Assembly: GCA_049694275.1 (NCBI GenBank) | Contig: JBAVQS010000012.1 | Location: 1-13,032, forward strand | Source: JBAVQS01 sp049694275 | Lineage (GTDB): Bacteria; Chloroflexota; Anaerolineae; UBA4142; SHND01 | Direction: 5' to 3' | Length of the DNA stretch: 13,032 nt | Shown: positions 7,022 to 13,032 of the stretch, piece after piece | Layout: each line of letters starts with the position of its first letter | Position numbering within the stretch: the first letter of the stretch is position 1 | Position numbers and translations under genes: made by a program | The notes under the pieces: generated by a model | Database searches by the model: none | Told to the model about the DNA's origin: nothing | Seen by the model: the letters and a program-made list of their open reading frames with translations, nothing else

Positions 7022-7038
7022 AATTTCAGTTCGAAATT
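7022..7038. repeat. Hairpin just upstream of the response-regulator ribosome-binding site
   Basis: AATTTC (7022-7027), a 5-base loop, then GAAATT (7033-7038): perfect 6-base arms. In the minus-strand mRNA it would sit a few bases 5' of the GAGGAGG and could tune translation or stability. Weak stem; function is inference. Confidence 0.35.
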
Positions 7039-7066
7039 GCTTTGTCCCCCGCAATGTCAGGAAGGT

Positions 7067-7080
7067 CAGGTTTCAACCTG
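7067..7080. promoter_or_regulatory. 14-base palindrome, possible operator
   Basis: CAGGTTTCAACCTG has perfect 6-base arms around TC. It lies just downstream of the expected start site (about 7084) of the minus-strand promoter at 7119-7091, a usual place for a repressor site. It also lies in the leader region of the divergent acetyltransferase gene. No cognate regulator is identifiable. Confidence 0.4.
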
Positions 7081-7090
7081 ATGCCTCGAA

Positions 7091-7119
7091 ACTATAGCAT
7101 AAAGGAAAACGAGAGTCAA
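7091..7119 (-). promoter_or_regulatory. Promoter of the response-regulator gene
   Basis: On the minus strand TTGACT (7119-7114), exactly 17 bases, then TATAGT (7096-7091). Each hexamer matches consensus at 5 and 4 positions respectively. The predicted start near 7084 gives a leader of about 80 bases before the ATG at 7004. It begins only 13 bases from the acetyltransferase start codon, so the two divergent genes share this control region. I could not find an equally good promoter for the plus-strand gene. Confidence 0.6.
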
Positions 7120-7131
7120 GGGTTTTGAAAG

Positions 7132-8478
7132 ATGTCTACCAAAACCAAACAGACCATTTTGCGCGAACTGGGCGATGGCCTGGTCATGCGCCGCACGACG
7201 TCAGCCGACGCCGCGCGCCTGGCCGATTTTAACATGCACATTCACCTGAGCGATGACACGCGGGAACCGGACCCGACGATTGCCGGCTGGACGCGGGACC
7301 TGTTGCGCGGAAATCATCCGACCGTTCATCCCGACGATTTTGTCATTGTCGAGGAGCCGAGCAGCGACCGGATCGTTTCGGCGACCTGTCTCATCGACCA
7401 GACCTGGACGTATGGCGGCATTCCGTTTGGAGTCGGACGGCCCGAACTGGTGGGCACGCTCCCCGAGTTCCGGCGGCGCGGGTTGGTCCGCCAGATTTTC
7501 CAGGTGATTCACCAATGGAGCGCCGAACGCGGGCACAAAATGCAGGCGATCACCGGCATCCCCTGGTATTATCGACAATTTGGGTACGAGATGTGCCTGA
7601 CGCTCGACGGGGGCAAGTTCGCCTACGTGCCTCAGAATATCCCGCTCCTGAAAAAGGGCGCGCACGAGCCGTATCATATCCGTCCCGCCACAGAGAAGGA
7701 CCTTGCCTTTATCACGCGCACCGCGGACGAAGCGGCCCGGCGCGATCTCGTGAGCGTTGTCCGCGATCAAGCGGCGTGGCGGTACGAGCTCACGGGCCGG
7801 AGCAAGGCCAGCGTCCAGGCGATGGAACTGCGCATTGTCGAGACGCCGGCGGGCGCGCCGCTCGGATTCCTCACTCATACGCCGCGCATCTTTTTCGACG
7901 GCATCGCCGTCTCTTTTTACGAACTGACGCCGGGCGTCTCATGGGCGGGGGTCACGCCGAGCGTGCTGCGCTATCTGCAAGCGGCCGGGGCGCGGTATGC
8001 CGGGCGCCAGGATAAGAGCTTGCGGAACATCTTTTTCATGCTGGGGACCGAGCATCCGGTATTTGAGGCTGCGCCGCAATCCTTTGCGCGCGAGCAGCCG
8101 CCGTACGCATGGTATGTCCGGATTCCCGACCTGTGCGATTTTGTGCGTCTGATTACACCTGTGCTTGACGCGCGGCTGGCGCGCTCGGCATTTGCGGGGA
8201 TCGACGGCGAGTACAAGTTCAACTTTTTCGCCAGCGGGATGCGTCTCGTGCTCGAAACAGGGCGCGTCAAGGCGGTCGAGCCGTGGCGCCCGGAGAGCGC
8301 CACCGACGGGGACGCGCTCTTTCCCGGCCTCACCTTTTTAATGGTGCTGCTCGGTCACCGGAGCGCGAATGAGGTCAAATACGTGTTCCCGGACGCGGGG
8401 GTCAGCTCGCTCCCGACGCGCGCACTCATCAACGCGCTCTTTCCCAGGCAGGCGTCGCGCCCGTGGGGCATTTCCTGA
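7132..8478 (+). CDS. GNAT-family N-acetyltransferase, Eis-like three-domain
   Basis: A 448-residue protein that probably transfers acetyl from acetyl-CoA to an amine. The N-terminal GNAT domain has the CoA-binding loop VGTLPEFRRRGLVRQIF (107-123) and the family's YYRQFGYE (146-153). A second region (about 177-310, starting YHIRPATEKDLAF) looks like another GNAT fold, and the C-terminal part (about 350-448) with FFASGMRLVLETGRVKAVEPW resembles an SCP2-like domain. This two-GNAT-plus-SCP2 plan is that of Eis, which in mycobacteria acetylates aminoglycosides and other amines; Eis proteins are usually somewhat shorter. The ATG has AAGGG at 7118-7122. Substrate cannot be read from sequence; the neighbouring efflux and ABC-F genes fit, but do not prove, a detoxifying role. 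Confidence 0.78.
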   Translation: MSTKTKQTILRELGDGLVMRRTTSADAARLADFNMHIHLSDDTREPDPTIAGWTRDLLRGNHPTVHPDDFVIVEEPSSDRIVSATCLIDQTWTYGGIPFGVGRPELVGTLPEFRRRGLVRQIFQVIHQWSAERGHKMQAITGIPWYYRQFGYEMCLTLDGGKFAYVPQNIPLLKKGAHEPYHIRPATEKDLAFITRTADEAARRDLVSVVRDQAAWRYELTGRSKASVQAMELRIVETPAGAPLGFLTHTPRIFFDGIAVSFYELTPGVSWAGVTPSVLRYLQAAGARYAGRQDKSLRNIFFMLGTEHPVFEAAPQSFAREQPPYAWYVRIPDLCDFVRLITPVLDARLARSAFAGIDGEYKFNFFASGMRLVLETGRVKAVEPWRPESATDGDALFPGLTFLMVLLGHRSANEVKYVFPDAGVSSLPTRALINALFPRQASRPWGIS

Positions 8479-8576
8479 TCGCGGATTGCATCCCACAGTC
8501 TACGATTGCCTATGGGCAGGGACGCCCTTCGGTCGGATCGCGGAACAGATTTTGCTCAATCTGAAATGGAATTGCC

Positions 8577-10238
8577 GTGTTGCAACTAACGAATATTTCC
8601 AAAGCGTATGGCGCGCTGCCGGTGCTGGATGGCGTTTCGTTCATCGTGCACCGGGGCGAACGGGTGGGGCTGGTCGGGCCGAATGGCTGCGGCAAGACGA
8701 CGGTGCTGCGCATCATCACCGGACTGGAGCAGCCGGACGCGGGCGCCGTCGCGCTCGACACCGGTGCGACCATCGGTTATTTGCCGCAGGGGCAAGAGTT
8801 GGCGCTGGGCGATACTGTGGGCGCGGTGATTCGTTCCGGCTTGACCGAACTGGAGGGGGTGCGCGAGCGGATGGAGGTGTACGCCGAGCGGATGGGGCAG
8901 GGGGATACGTCGGAGCAGATGCTGTCTGATTATGGCGAGGCGGTCGCGCGGTTCGAGTCGCTGGGGGGATACGAGATCGAGCATCGCATCGACGAGGTGC
9001 TGGCGGGGCTGGGACTGGGCGATATACCGCTCGCCGCGCCCGTGAACCGGCTGAGCGGCGGCCAGCGGACGCGCCTTGGCCTCGCGCGGCTCTTGCTCTC
9101 GTTCCCCGCGCTCCTTTTGCTGGACGAGCCGACGAATCATCTCGACATCCAGGCGCTGGAATGGCTGGAAGAGTTTCTGGGACGTTATCCGGGCGGTGTG
9201 CTGCTTATCTCGCACGATCGCACCTTTCTCGACCGGACCGTCTCGCGCATTCTGGAACTGGATGACCGGACTCATCACCTGCGCGTGTATGTGGGAAGTT
9301 ACAGCGAGTACGAGGCAGCCAGGGCGCGGGAGCTGGAACAGCAGCGGGCCGAGTGGCAGGACCAGCAGGATGAGATCGCGCGGCTCAAGGCCGCCGCGGC
9401 GCACGTGCGTGGGCTGGCGCGCTTTCGCAAAGGGGGCAAGGCGGACAGCGGCGACAAGTTCGCCAAAGGCTTTTTTGCAAATCGCGGGTTAGAGACCGTC
9501 CGCCGGGCCAAGTCGATCGAGCGGCGCGTCGAGCACCTTTTGACCGACGACAAGATCGACAAGCCGCTGGCCAGTTGGCAGATGAAACTCGATTTTGGCG
9601 AAATGCCGCGCGGCGGACAGCTCGTGGTGACGCTGAACAACCTGGGGCATGCCTACGACGGGCGTTGGTTGTTCCGCAATGTCGATCAGCTCCTCCGGCA
9701 TGGCGAGCGGGTGGCGTTGATGGGGCCGAACGGAACCGGCAAGACCACGCTCTTGCGCATCATCACCGGCGAACTGGCGCCAACGGAAGGGGAGATTCGT
9801 CTGGGGACCAACGTGCATCCGGGTTATATGCCACAGGAGCAGGAGGTGCTCGACCCGGACCAGACGCCGCTGGACCTGATGCGCAGTCTGGCGCCGCTGA
9901 GCGAGACGGACGCGCGGCACCTGCTTCACCAGTTCCTTTTTGTCGGGGATGAAGTGTTTACGGCCAGCGGGCGGCTGAGTTATGGTGAGCGGGCTCGGTT
10001 ACTGCTCGCCCGGCTGGTAGTTATCAAGTGCAACTGCCTGGTACTCGACGAGCCGGTCAATCATCTCGACATCCCTTCGCGGGAGCGGTTCGAAGCGGCG
10101 CTCGACGCCTTTCCGGGCGCCATTCTCGTCGCCACGCACGACCGCGCCTTTATCGACCGCTTTGCGACGAGCATCTGGGCCCTCGAGGCGGGGACGATCC
10201 GGGTGTACCCGGACCGCGAGACGATGAAGGGAAAATAA
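8577..10238 (+). CDS. ABC-F family ATPase (ribosome-associated)
   Basis: A 553-residue soluble protein with two ABC domains and no membrane segments. Domain 1: GPNGCGKTT (34-42), LSGGQ (159-163), LLLLDE (179-184), His213. Domain 2: GPNGTGKTT (383-391), LSYGE (467-471), CLVLDE (487-492), His521. Both sites look catalytically competent. Between them (about 240-340) is the linker of two charged helices that in ABC-F proteins reaches the ribosomal P/E-site region; its tip holds a basic ARFRKGGKADSGDKFAK segment. ABC-F members either help stalled translation (EttA type) or displace ribosome-targeting antibiotics (Vga/Lsa type); sequence alone does not decide here. The start is GTG at 8577 with a weak TGGA upstream; TTG at 8580 is the alternative. 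It follows the acetyltransferase by 98 bases, in which I found no convincing promoter or terminator. Confidence 0.9.
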   Translation: MLQLTNISKAYGALPVLDGVSFIVHRGERVGLVGPNGCGKTTVLRIITGLEQPDAGAVALDTGATIGYLPQGQELALGDTVGAVIRSGLTELEGVRERMEVYAERMGQGDTSEQMLSDYGEAVARFESLGGYEIEHRIDEVLAGLGLGDIPLAAPVNRLSGGQRTRLGLARLLLSFPALLLLDEPTNHLDIQALEWLEEFLGRYPGGVLLISHDRTFLDRTVSRILELDDRTHHLRVYVGSYSEYEAARARELEQQRAEWQDQQDEIARLKAAAAHVRGLARFRKGGKADSGDKFAKGFFANRGLETVRRAKSIERRVEHLLTDDKIDKPLASWQMKLDFGEMPRGGQLVVTLNNLGHAYDGRWLFRNVDQLLRHGERVALMGPNGTGKTTLLRIITGELAPTEGEIRLGTNVHPGYMPQEQEVLDPDQTPLDLMRSLAPLSETDARHLLHQFLFVGDEVFTASGRLSYGERARLLLARLVVIKCNCLVLDEPVNHLDIPSRERFEAALDAFPGAILVATHDRAFIDRFATSIWALEAGTIRVYPDRETMKGK

Positions 10239-10254
10239 GCTAACCGGAGCCCAC

Positions 10255-10284
10255 TTGCCGCACAAGCGGCGATTCTGCTACAAT
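10255..10284 (+). promoter_or_regulatory. Extended -10 promoter for the membrane-protein gene
   Basis: TTGCCG at 10255-10260, an 18-base spacer, then TACAAT at 10279-10284 preceded by TGC, an extended -10 element. Start expected near 10291. The -35 overlaps a small hairpin GCCGC-ACAA-GCGGC (10257-10270), which could also end ABC-F transcription, although no U-run follows. Confidence 0.6.
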
Positions 10285-10314
10285 AGGGCATCCTTTTCAA
10301 GGAGCAGGTTTCTC

Positions 10315-11505
10315 ATGGAAAATCCTCCGGTGCAACCACCTCCGGTTCGGCATATCTGGCAGCCCGTCCGGCAAAATGACGCCGATACCCATCTTTTGGG
10401 TCTCATCGCAACCTATGGCGCGACGGTGATTATCGTTCGCACTTATCTGGAATTGTCGGGCTATCCCCAGGTTGGCGATAGCACCTTTCACATTGCGCAC
10501 CTGCTGTGGGGCGGCCTGTTCATGTTCGCGGCCCTCATCATGGTGTTGATCTGGGCCAATCCCTGGCTTTCGGGCTTGACGATGGTGATGGGCGGCATCG
10601 GCGCCGGCCTCTTTATCGACGAGGTGGGCAAGTTCATTACACAAAAGAACGACTATTTCTTTCCGCTCGCCTTTCCGATCATCTATGCCGTGACCCTGGT
10701 TGGCGTCTGGCTCTATTTTCGTATCCGCCGTTCCGAGCCGCGGGATGCGCGCACTCTGCTCTATCATGCGACCCACTTTCTGAAAAAGGTGCTCGACAAT
10801 GACCTCGACACGGTCGAGTTTCAAGAGTTGACCCAGACACTCGAACAGGCGATCACCGTCGCCGAGGACCCGGAGGAAAAGGCCCTGGCGCAGCATCTGC
10901 TCGACTTTGTGCATTCGCGTGATCTCAGAGTCAAGGCGAATCCCGACTGGCAAGAGCGGGTGGAGATGCGGGCGCGGGCGTGGCTCTCTGAACATCCATC
11001 CCGCATCGAGCTCAAGGGCCTGTTGACGCTGGGGCTGCTGGTGGTCGCGTTCCTGGCGCTGGTCAAGCTCTCCGGGCTGGTGATCGCGGCGTCGTCCGCG
11101 CCGTTTGACCTGCGAACCCTCTTTTCGAATTACGTCATTGTCAATGGTAAGGCGCGTTACGTCGTTGATCAGCCCTTGCTGCTCGGGCTGCAGAGCATCG
11201 CCGTCGTGGCGACCGGGGCGCTGTCGCTCGTCTCGTTAGGCTTGATGTGGGCGGGGCACGAGCGGCGCGGGTTGCGGATCGGCGTGCTGGGGTTGGTGCT
11301 GGCGCTCACCGTCGTCAACCTGATTACCTTTTACTTTAACCAGTTGTATACGATGGTGGATGCTCTCGTCCAGTTGGCGACCCTCGGCGTCGCGCAACTG
11401 TACCGCTGGCGATTCATCCTCGGGCAGGCCGGGCCGAGCGTGACGCTCAAGACCAATCCGCCGACGGCGGTCCAGGCCGCCGTCGATCCCGATGGGTTCG
11501 GATAA
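10315..11505 (+). CDS. Polytopic membrane protein, function unknown
   Basis: I do not recognise this 396-residue protein as a named family. It starts with a short Pro-rich cytoplasmic stretch. About four hydrophobic segments follow (27-48, 61-80, 84-105, 115-135), then a soluble acidic/helical region of about 95 residues (140-232), then three or four more (234-257, 289-313, 320-342, perhaps 343-360). Striking conserved-looking motifs are HLLWGGLFM (62-70) and GIGAGLFIDEVGKFIT (94-109): charged Asp-Glu and Lys at a membrane edge suggest a functional site. The start at ATG 10315 has AAGGAG at 10299-10304; an upstream in-frame TTG at 10255 lies inside the promoter and is not credible. It has its own promoter and overlaps a small ORF at its 3' end. 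Confidence 0.8.
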   Translation: MENPPVQPPPVRHIWQPVRQNDADTHLLGLIATYGATVIIVRTYLELSGYPQVGDSTFHIAHLLWGGLFMFAALIMVLIWANPWLSGLTMVMGGIGAGLFIDEVGKFITQKNDYFFPLAFPIIYAVTLVGVWLYFRIRRSEPRDARTLLYHATHFLKKVLDNDLDTVEFQELTQTLEQAITVAEDPEEKALAQHLLDFVHSRDLRVKANPDWQERVEMRARAWLSEHPSRIELKGLLTLGLLVVAFLALVKLSGLVIAASSAPFDLRTLFSNYVIVNGKARYVVDQPLLLGLQSIAVVATGALSLVSLGLMWAGHERRGLRIGVLGLVLALTVVNLITFYFNQLYTMVDALVQLATLGVAQLYRWRFILGQAGPSVTLKTNPPTAVQAAVDPDGFG

Positions 11506-11644
11506 GAGGACGAGCGCGAAAAGGTGTAGTTCGTCGGGATTAAATCTGTTTTTGCTGGTCGAGATTTTACCTTACCTCGCCCTGCGCCTGGCGGCGGTGC
11601 TGGGCGGCTCATGGGGCATCTGGGCGGCCCTCAGCGAAATCTGA
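11492..11644 (+). CDS. Possible 50-residue single-pass membrane miniprotein
   Basis: The frame from ATG 11492 to TGA 11642-11644 overlaps the end of the preceding gene by 14 bases. It encodes a basic N-terminus (MGSDKRTSAKRC) followed by one strongly hydrophobic helix (about LNLFLLVEILPYLALRLAAV) and a short tail ending AALSEI. Third codon positions in the helix half are mostly G or C, as in the neighbouring genes, which favours coding. Against it: no Shine-Dalgarno is visible before 11492, and it is very short. The overlap would allow coupled re-initiation. The stop directly abuts a perfect inverted repeat at 11645. Function unknown; it could also be a remnant. Confidence 0.35.
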   Translation: MGSDKRTSAKRCSSSGLNLFLLVEILPYLALRLAAVLGGSWGIWAALSEI

Positions 11645-11706
11645 TGGTGCGTTCGCATCATGGTTGTCGATTACGATTGATTGTCGGTCATGATGCGAAC
11701 GCACCA
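11645..11706. repeat. Perfect 18-base inverted repeat, 62-base stem-loop element
   Basis: TGGTGCGTTCGCATCATG (11645-11662) is exactly complementary to 11689-11706, with a 26-base loop. It would form a very stable hairpin in DNA or RNA. No U-run follows either arm, so a classical terminator is unlikely. The arm shares TGGTGCGTTCG with the IS630 end at 12658, and its core GCGTTCGCATC with the arms of the next element. It may be a MITE/REP-like repeat; no TA duplication typical of IS630-mobilised elements flanks it. Confidence 0.75.
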
Positions 11707-11739
11707 GAACCGGCCTTGATCAGGCAGCCCCGCGCAAGT

Positions 11740-11768
11740 TTGACCCCGCATGGGTACTGTGTTACAAG
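11740..11768 (+). promoter_or_regulatory. Candidate lepB promoter
   Basis: TTGACC at 11740-11745, a 17-base spacer, then TACAAG at 11763-11768 with TGT directly before it (extended -10). A start near 11775 would give lepB a leader of about 157 bases containing the whole 11791-11900 structure. The -10 is only 4 of 6, so confidence is modest. Confidence 0.4.
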
Positions 11769-11790
11769 TTCCTTCTAGATTTAGAGGATT

Positions 11791-11900
11791 CCAGGCGCGT
11801 TCACATCGCCCGCTCTGGCGTTTCTGCCGTAGTGCGGCGCGCCAGGGTGACGGACACCCGTAGGGGCGCGAGCAATCAACCGTGATGCGAACGCGCCTGG
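11791..11900. repeat. 110-base structured inverted-repeat element upstream of lepB
   Basis: The outer arms CCAGGCGCGTTCACATC (11791-11807) and 11884-11900 are complementary at 16 of 17 positions. Inside lies a second hairpin: CGCGCC (11838-11843) with GGCGCG (11865-11870), enclosing GGGTG (11845-11849) with CACCC (11855-11859). The arm core is related to that of the 11645-11706 repeat. It ends 31 bases before the lepB start and 15 bases before its GGAGA. Either a palindromic mobile repeat or a structured leader; sequence alone cannot separate these. Confidence 0.65.
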
Positions 11901-11931
11901 GTAGCGCCTGTTCCCGGAGACAATCTATTCA

Positions 11932-12657
11932 ATGAGTTCGTTTTTCGTTCCTGATGACCGGCCCGATCAAGAGACATTCCATGGGCCGGAGGGATATCCC
12001 ATTCCAGCGCCGCCGGCTGCTCCGCCTTCCGAAAATCCATTCCCGCCCGAGATCGAGCTCGGGCCTGCGCCTCTGCCGCAGCCGAGCGTGGGGGCGCAGA
12101 TTCTCTCCGTGCTGCGCGAAGTGCTGGAAACGGTCCTCCTGACGCTTGTCATTTTCTTTTTGATTCGGTTTGCCGTTGAAAACTATCGCGTCGAAGGCCA
12201 ATCGATGGAGCCGAATTTCCATAACGGCCAATACCTGCTCGTCAACAAAATCTCGTACCTGGTCGGCCATCCCCAGCGCGACGACGTCATTATCTTTCGC
12301 TATCCGCTGGACGAGAGCAAGAACTATATCAAGCGCATCATCGGGTTGCCGGGAGAGACGGTCGAGATCAAATCGGGCCGGGTCTACATCGACGAGCGGC
12401 TGGTTCCCGAGGCCTTTCCGATCAATCACGCGGACTATAACTGGGGGCCTTCCGTCATCAGCCCCAATCAGTACTTTGTGCTGGGCGACAATCGTCCTGA
12501 ATCGAGCGACTCCCATTCCTGGGGCCTGGTGCCGATACGGGATATTATCGGCAAGACGTGGTTGTGCTATTGGCCGCCGGATATGTGGGGGCTCGTGCCG
12601 GATTATTCATCGCCGACCGCCCTTCCCCCATTTATCGTGCATCTCTTTCACCCCTAG
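11932..12657 (+). CDS. lepB: Type I signal peptidase
   Basis: A 241-residue membrane protease that removes signal peptides from exported proteins. A Pro-rich cytoplasmic N-terminus of about 55 residues precedes a single membrane helix (about 66-82). Catalytic Ser91 lies in EGQSMEPNF, and the general-base Lys134 in YIKRIIGLPGETVEI. The third conserved box GDNRPESSDSHSWG (185-198) has His where Arg is usual in DSR. All catalytic elements are intact. The ATG has GGAGA at 11916-11920. The C-terminus (..PPFIVHLFHP) ends in a TAG whose TA is also the apparent IS630 target site, so the last base of the stop, and perhaps the natural C-terminus, is set by the insertion. Upstream is a long structured region and a candidate promoter. 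Confidence 0.93.
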   Translation: MSSFFVPDDRPDQETFHGPEGYPIPAPPAAPPSENPFPPEIELGPAPLPQPSVGAQILSVLREVLETVLLTLVIFFLIRFAVENYRVEGQSMEPNFHNGQYLLVNKISYLVGHPQRDDVIIFRYPLDESKNYIKRIIGLPGETVEIKSGRVYIDERLVPEAFPINHADYNWGPSVISPNQYFVLGDNRPESSDSHSWGLVPIRDIIGKTWLCYWPPDMWGLVPDYSSPTALPPFIVHLFHP

Positions 12658-12683
12658 TGGTGCGTTCGATAAGTCTTTTAACA

Positions 12684-12712
12684 TAGTCACAGCAGTTTAA
12701 CAAGCATATACT
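12684..12712 (+). promoter_or_regulatory. Possible IS630 transposase promoter
   Basis: TAGTCA at 12684-12689, 17 bases, then TATACT at 12707-12712. The -10 is 5 of 6 and the -35 is 4 of 6. It lies inside the element, 38 bases before the transposase ATG, in a locally AT-rich stretch. Confidence 0.4.
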
Positions 12713-12749
12713 TCTCATGCGCAGAAATCCGCAACACGGAGTATCAAAC

Positions 12750-13032
12750 ATGAGAAGACGTCCACCGAAACTCATTCACCTGAAACGAGAAGATCGGCAA
12801 GAACTACAGCGCCTCCTCAGTGATGGACGGACCGAACAACGTGTCGCCCGCCGCTGTCGCGTGCTGCTGGCGATGGAAGATCCCAATACGATTGTGGATG
12901 AGCTGACACACGAAGTTCGCATGACACGCACCGGCGTGTGGTATGTCTGTCGCCGCTACGAACGGGCCGGACTGGATGCCGTCCAAGATGCGCCGCGCAC
13001 GGGACGCCCGCACGAGATTTCGGAATTGGAGC
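12750..13032 (+). CDS. IS630-family transposase, N-terminal part (truncated by window)
   Basis: From ATG 12750 (GGAG at 12738-12741) 94 codons stay open to the edge. The visible part is the N-terminal DNA-binding module of IS630 transposases: a helical start (LKREDRQELQRLLSDG), RRCRVLLAMED, a helix-turn-helix ending TRTGVWYVCRRYERAGLDAVQDAPRTGRP (recognition helix, then the family's G-L-x-x-L/V-x-D-x-P-R-x-G-R-P linker). The DDE catalytic domain is beyond the window. It would recognise the terminal repeats of its own element. No lesion is seen in the visible part. Confidence 0.88.
   Translation, partial: MRRRPPKLIHLKREDRQELQRLLSDGRTEQRVARRCRVLLAMEDPNTIVDELTHEVRMTRTGVWYVCRRYERAGLDAVQDAPRTGRPHEISELE

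Larger units (their letters stand above)
12657..13032 (+). mobile_element. IS630-family insertion sequence, left part, cut by window edge
   Basis: The element appears to start right after a TA (12655-12656), the target dinucleotide duplicated by IS630/Tc1-type elements, with end GTGGTGCGTTCGATAAG. A transposase gene starts at 12750. The right end and second TA are outside the window, so the exact terminus is inferred from the gene's position and the lepB stop. Confidence 0.7.

Noticed and set aside
10257..10270. Intrinsic terminator for the ABC-F gene (GCCGC-ACAA-GCGGC)
   Set aside because: Only five base pairs, no U-run follows, and it overlaps the -35 of a better-supported promoter.
11541..11568. 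TAAATCT...AGATTTTA as a terminator after the membrane-protein gene
   Set aside because: Short AT-rich arms with a 14-base loop; it lies inside the candidate miniprotein frame and is weak.
11739..11748. TTGACCCCG at 11740 as a second copy of the IS3-type end
   Set aside because: It shares only nine bases with the 90-108 repeat, and the rest (AAAACTGGACA) is absent; it fits better as a -35 element or chance.
1..13032. CRISPR array, tRNA, rRNA or phage genes
   Set aside because: No regularly spaced direct repeats, cloverleaf or rRNA-like stretches, or phage structural or integrase genes were found on either strand.

Overview
The window is GC-rich bacterial DNA. I infer a Chloroflexota-like chromosome, from the high GC3, the style of the proteins and an Eis-like GNAT next to ABC-F and ABC-2 genes. 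No rRNA, tRNA or other marker confirms this.

Layout. The left edge (1-1426) is an insertion-sequence pile-up: the start of an IS3-family OrfA running off the left edge on the minus strand, then an almost complete ISAs1-family element whose transposase is broken by two single-base indels and one nonsense codon. Twenty bases beyond the ISAs1 right end begins a promoter with a large TetR-type operator. It drives a tight five-gene operon (1531-6558): TetR regulator, ABC-2 permease, two consecutive ABC ATPases and a HlyD-type membrane-fusion adaptor. The gene set matches an E. coli CecR/YbhGFSR-like exporter, but the tandem ATPase is split in two and only one permease is present. The two ATPases have complementary degenerate motifs that predict one consensus and one degenerate ATP site.

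A single-domain response regulator (6588-7004, minus) converges on that operon. It is divergent from an Eis-like acetyltransferase (7132-8478). Next come an ABC-F protein (8577-10238), an unrecognised polytopic membrane protein (10315-11505) with its own extended -10 promoter, and a possible 50-residue membrane miniprotein overlapping its end (11492-11644). A roughly 290-base gene-free stretch then carries two large inverted-repeat structures with related arms and a candidate promoter. It precedes a type I signal peptidase gene (lepB, 11932-12657). An IS630-family element starts exactly at the lepB stop codon and runs off the right edge.

How the parts relate. The block between the mobile elements combines three functions often tied to toxic-compound tolerance: regulated efflux, N-acetylation and ribosome protection by ABC-F. 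A resistance role is inference. The repeat arms upstream of lepB share the core GCGTTCG with the IS630 end, which suggests mobile or palindromic repeats surround lepB. No CRISPR array or phage gene was seen. No wholly new system is evident; the most distinctive items are the asymmetric ATPase pair, the structured lepB leader region and the small membrane ORF.
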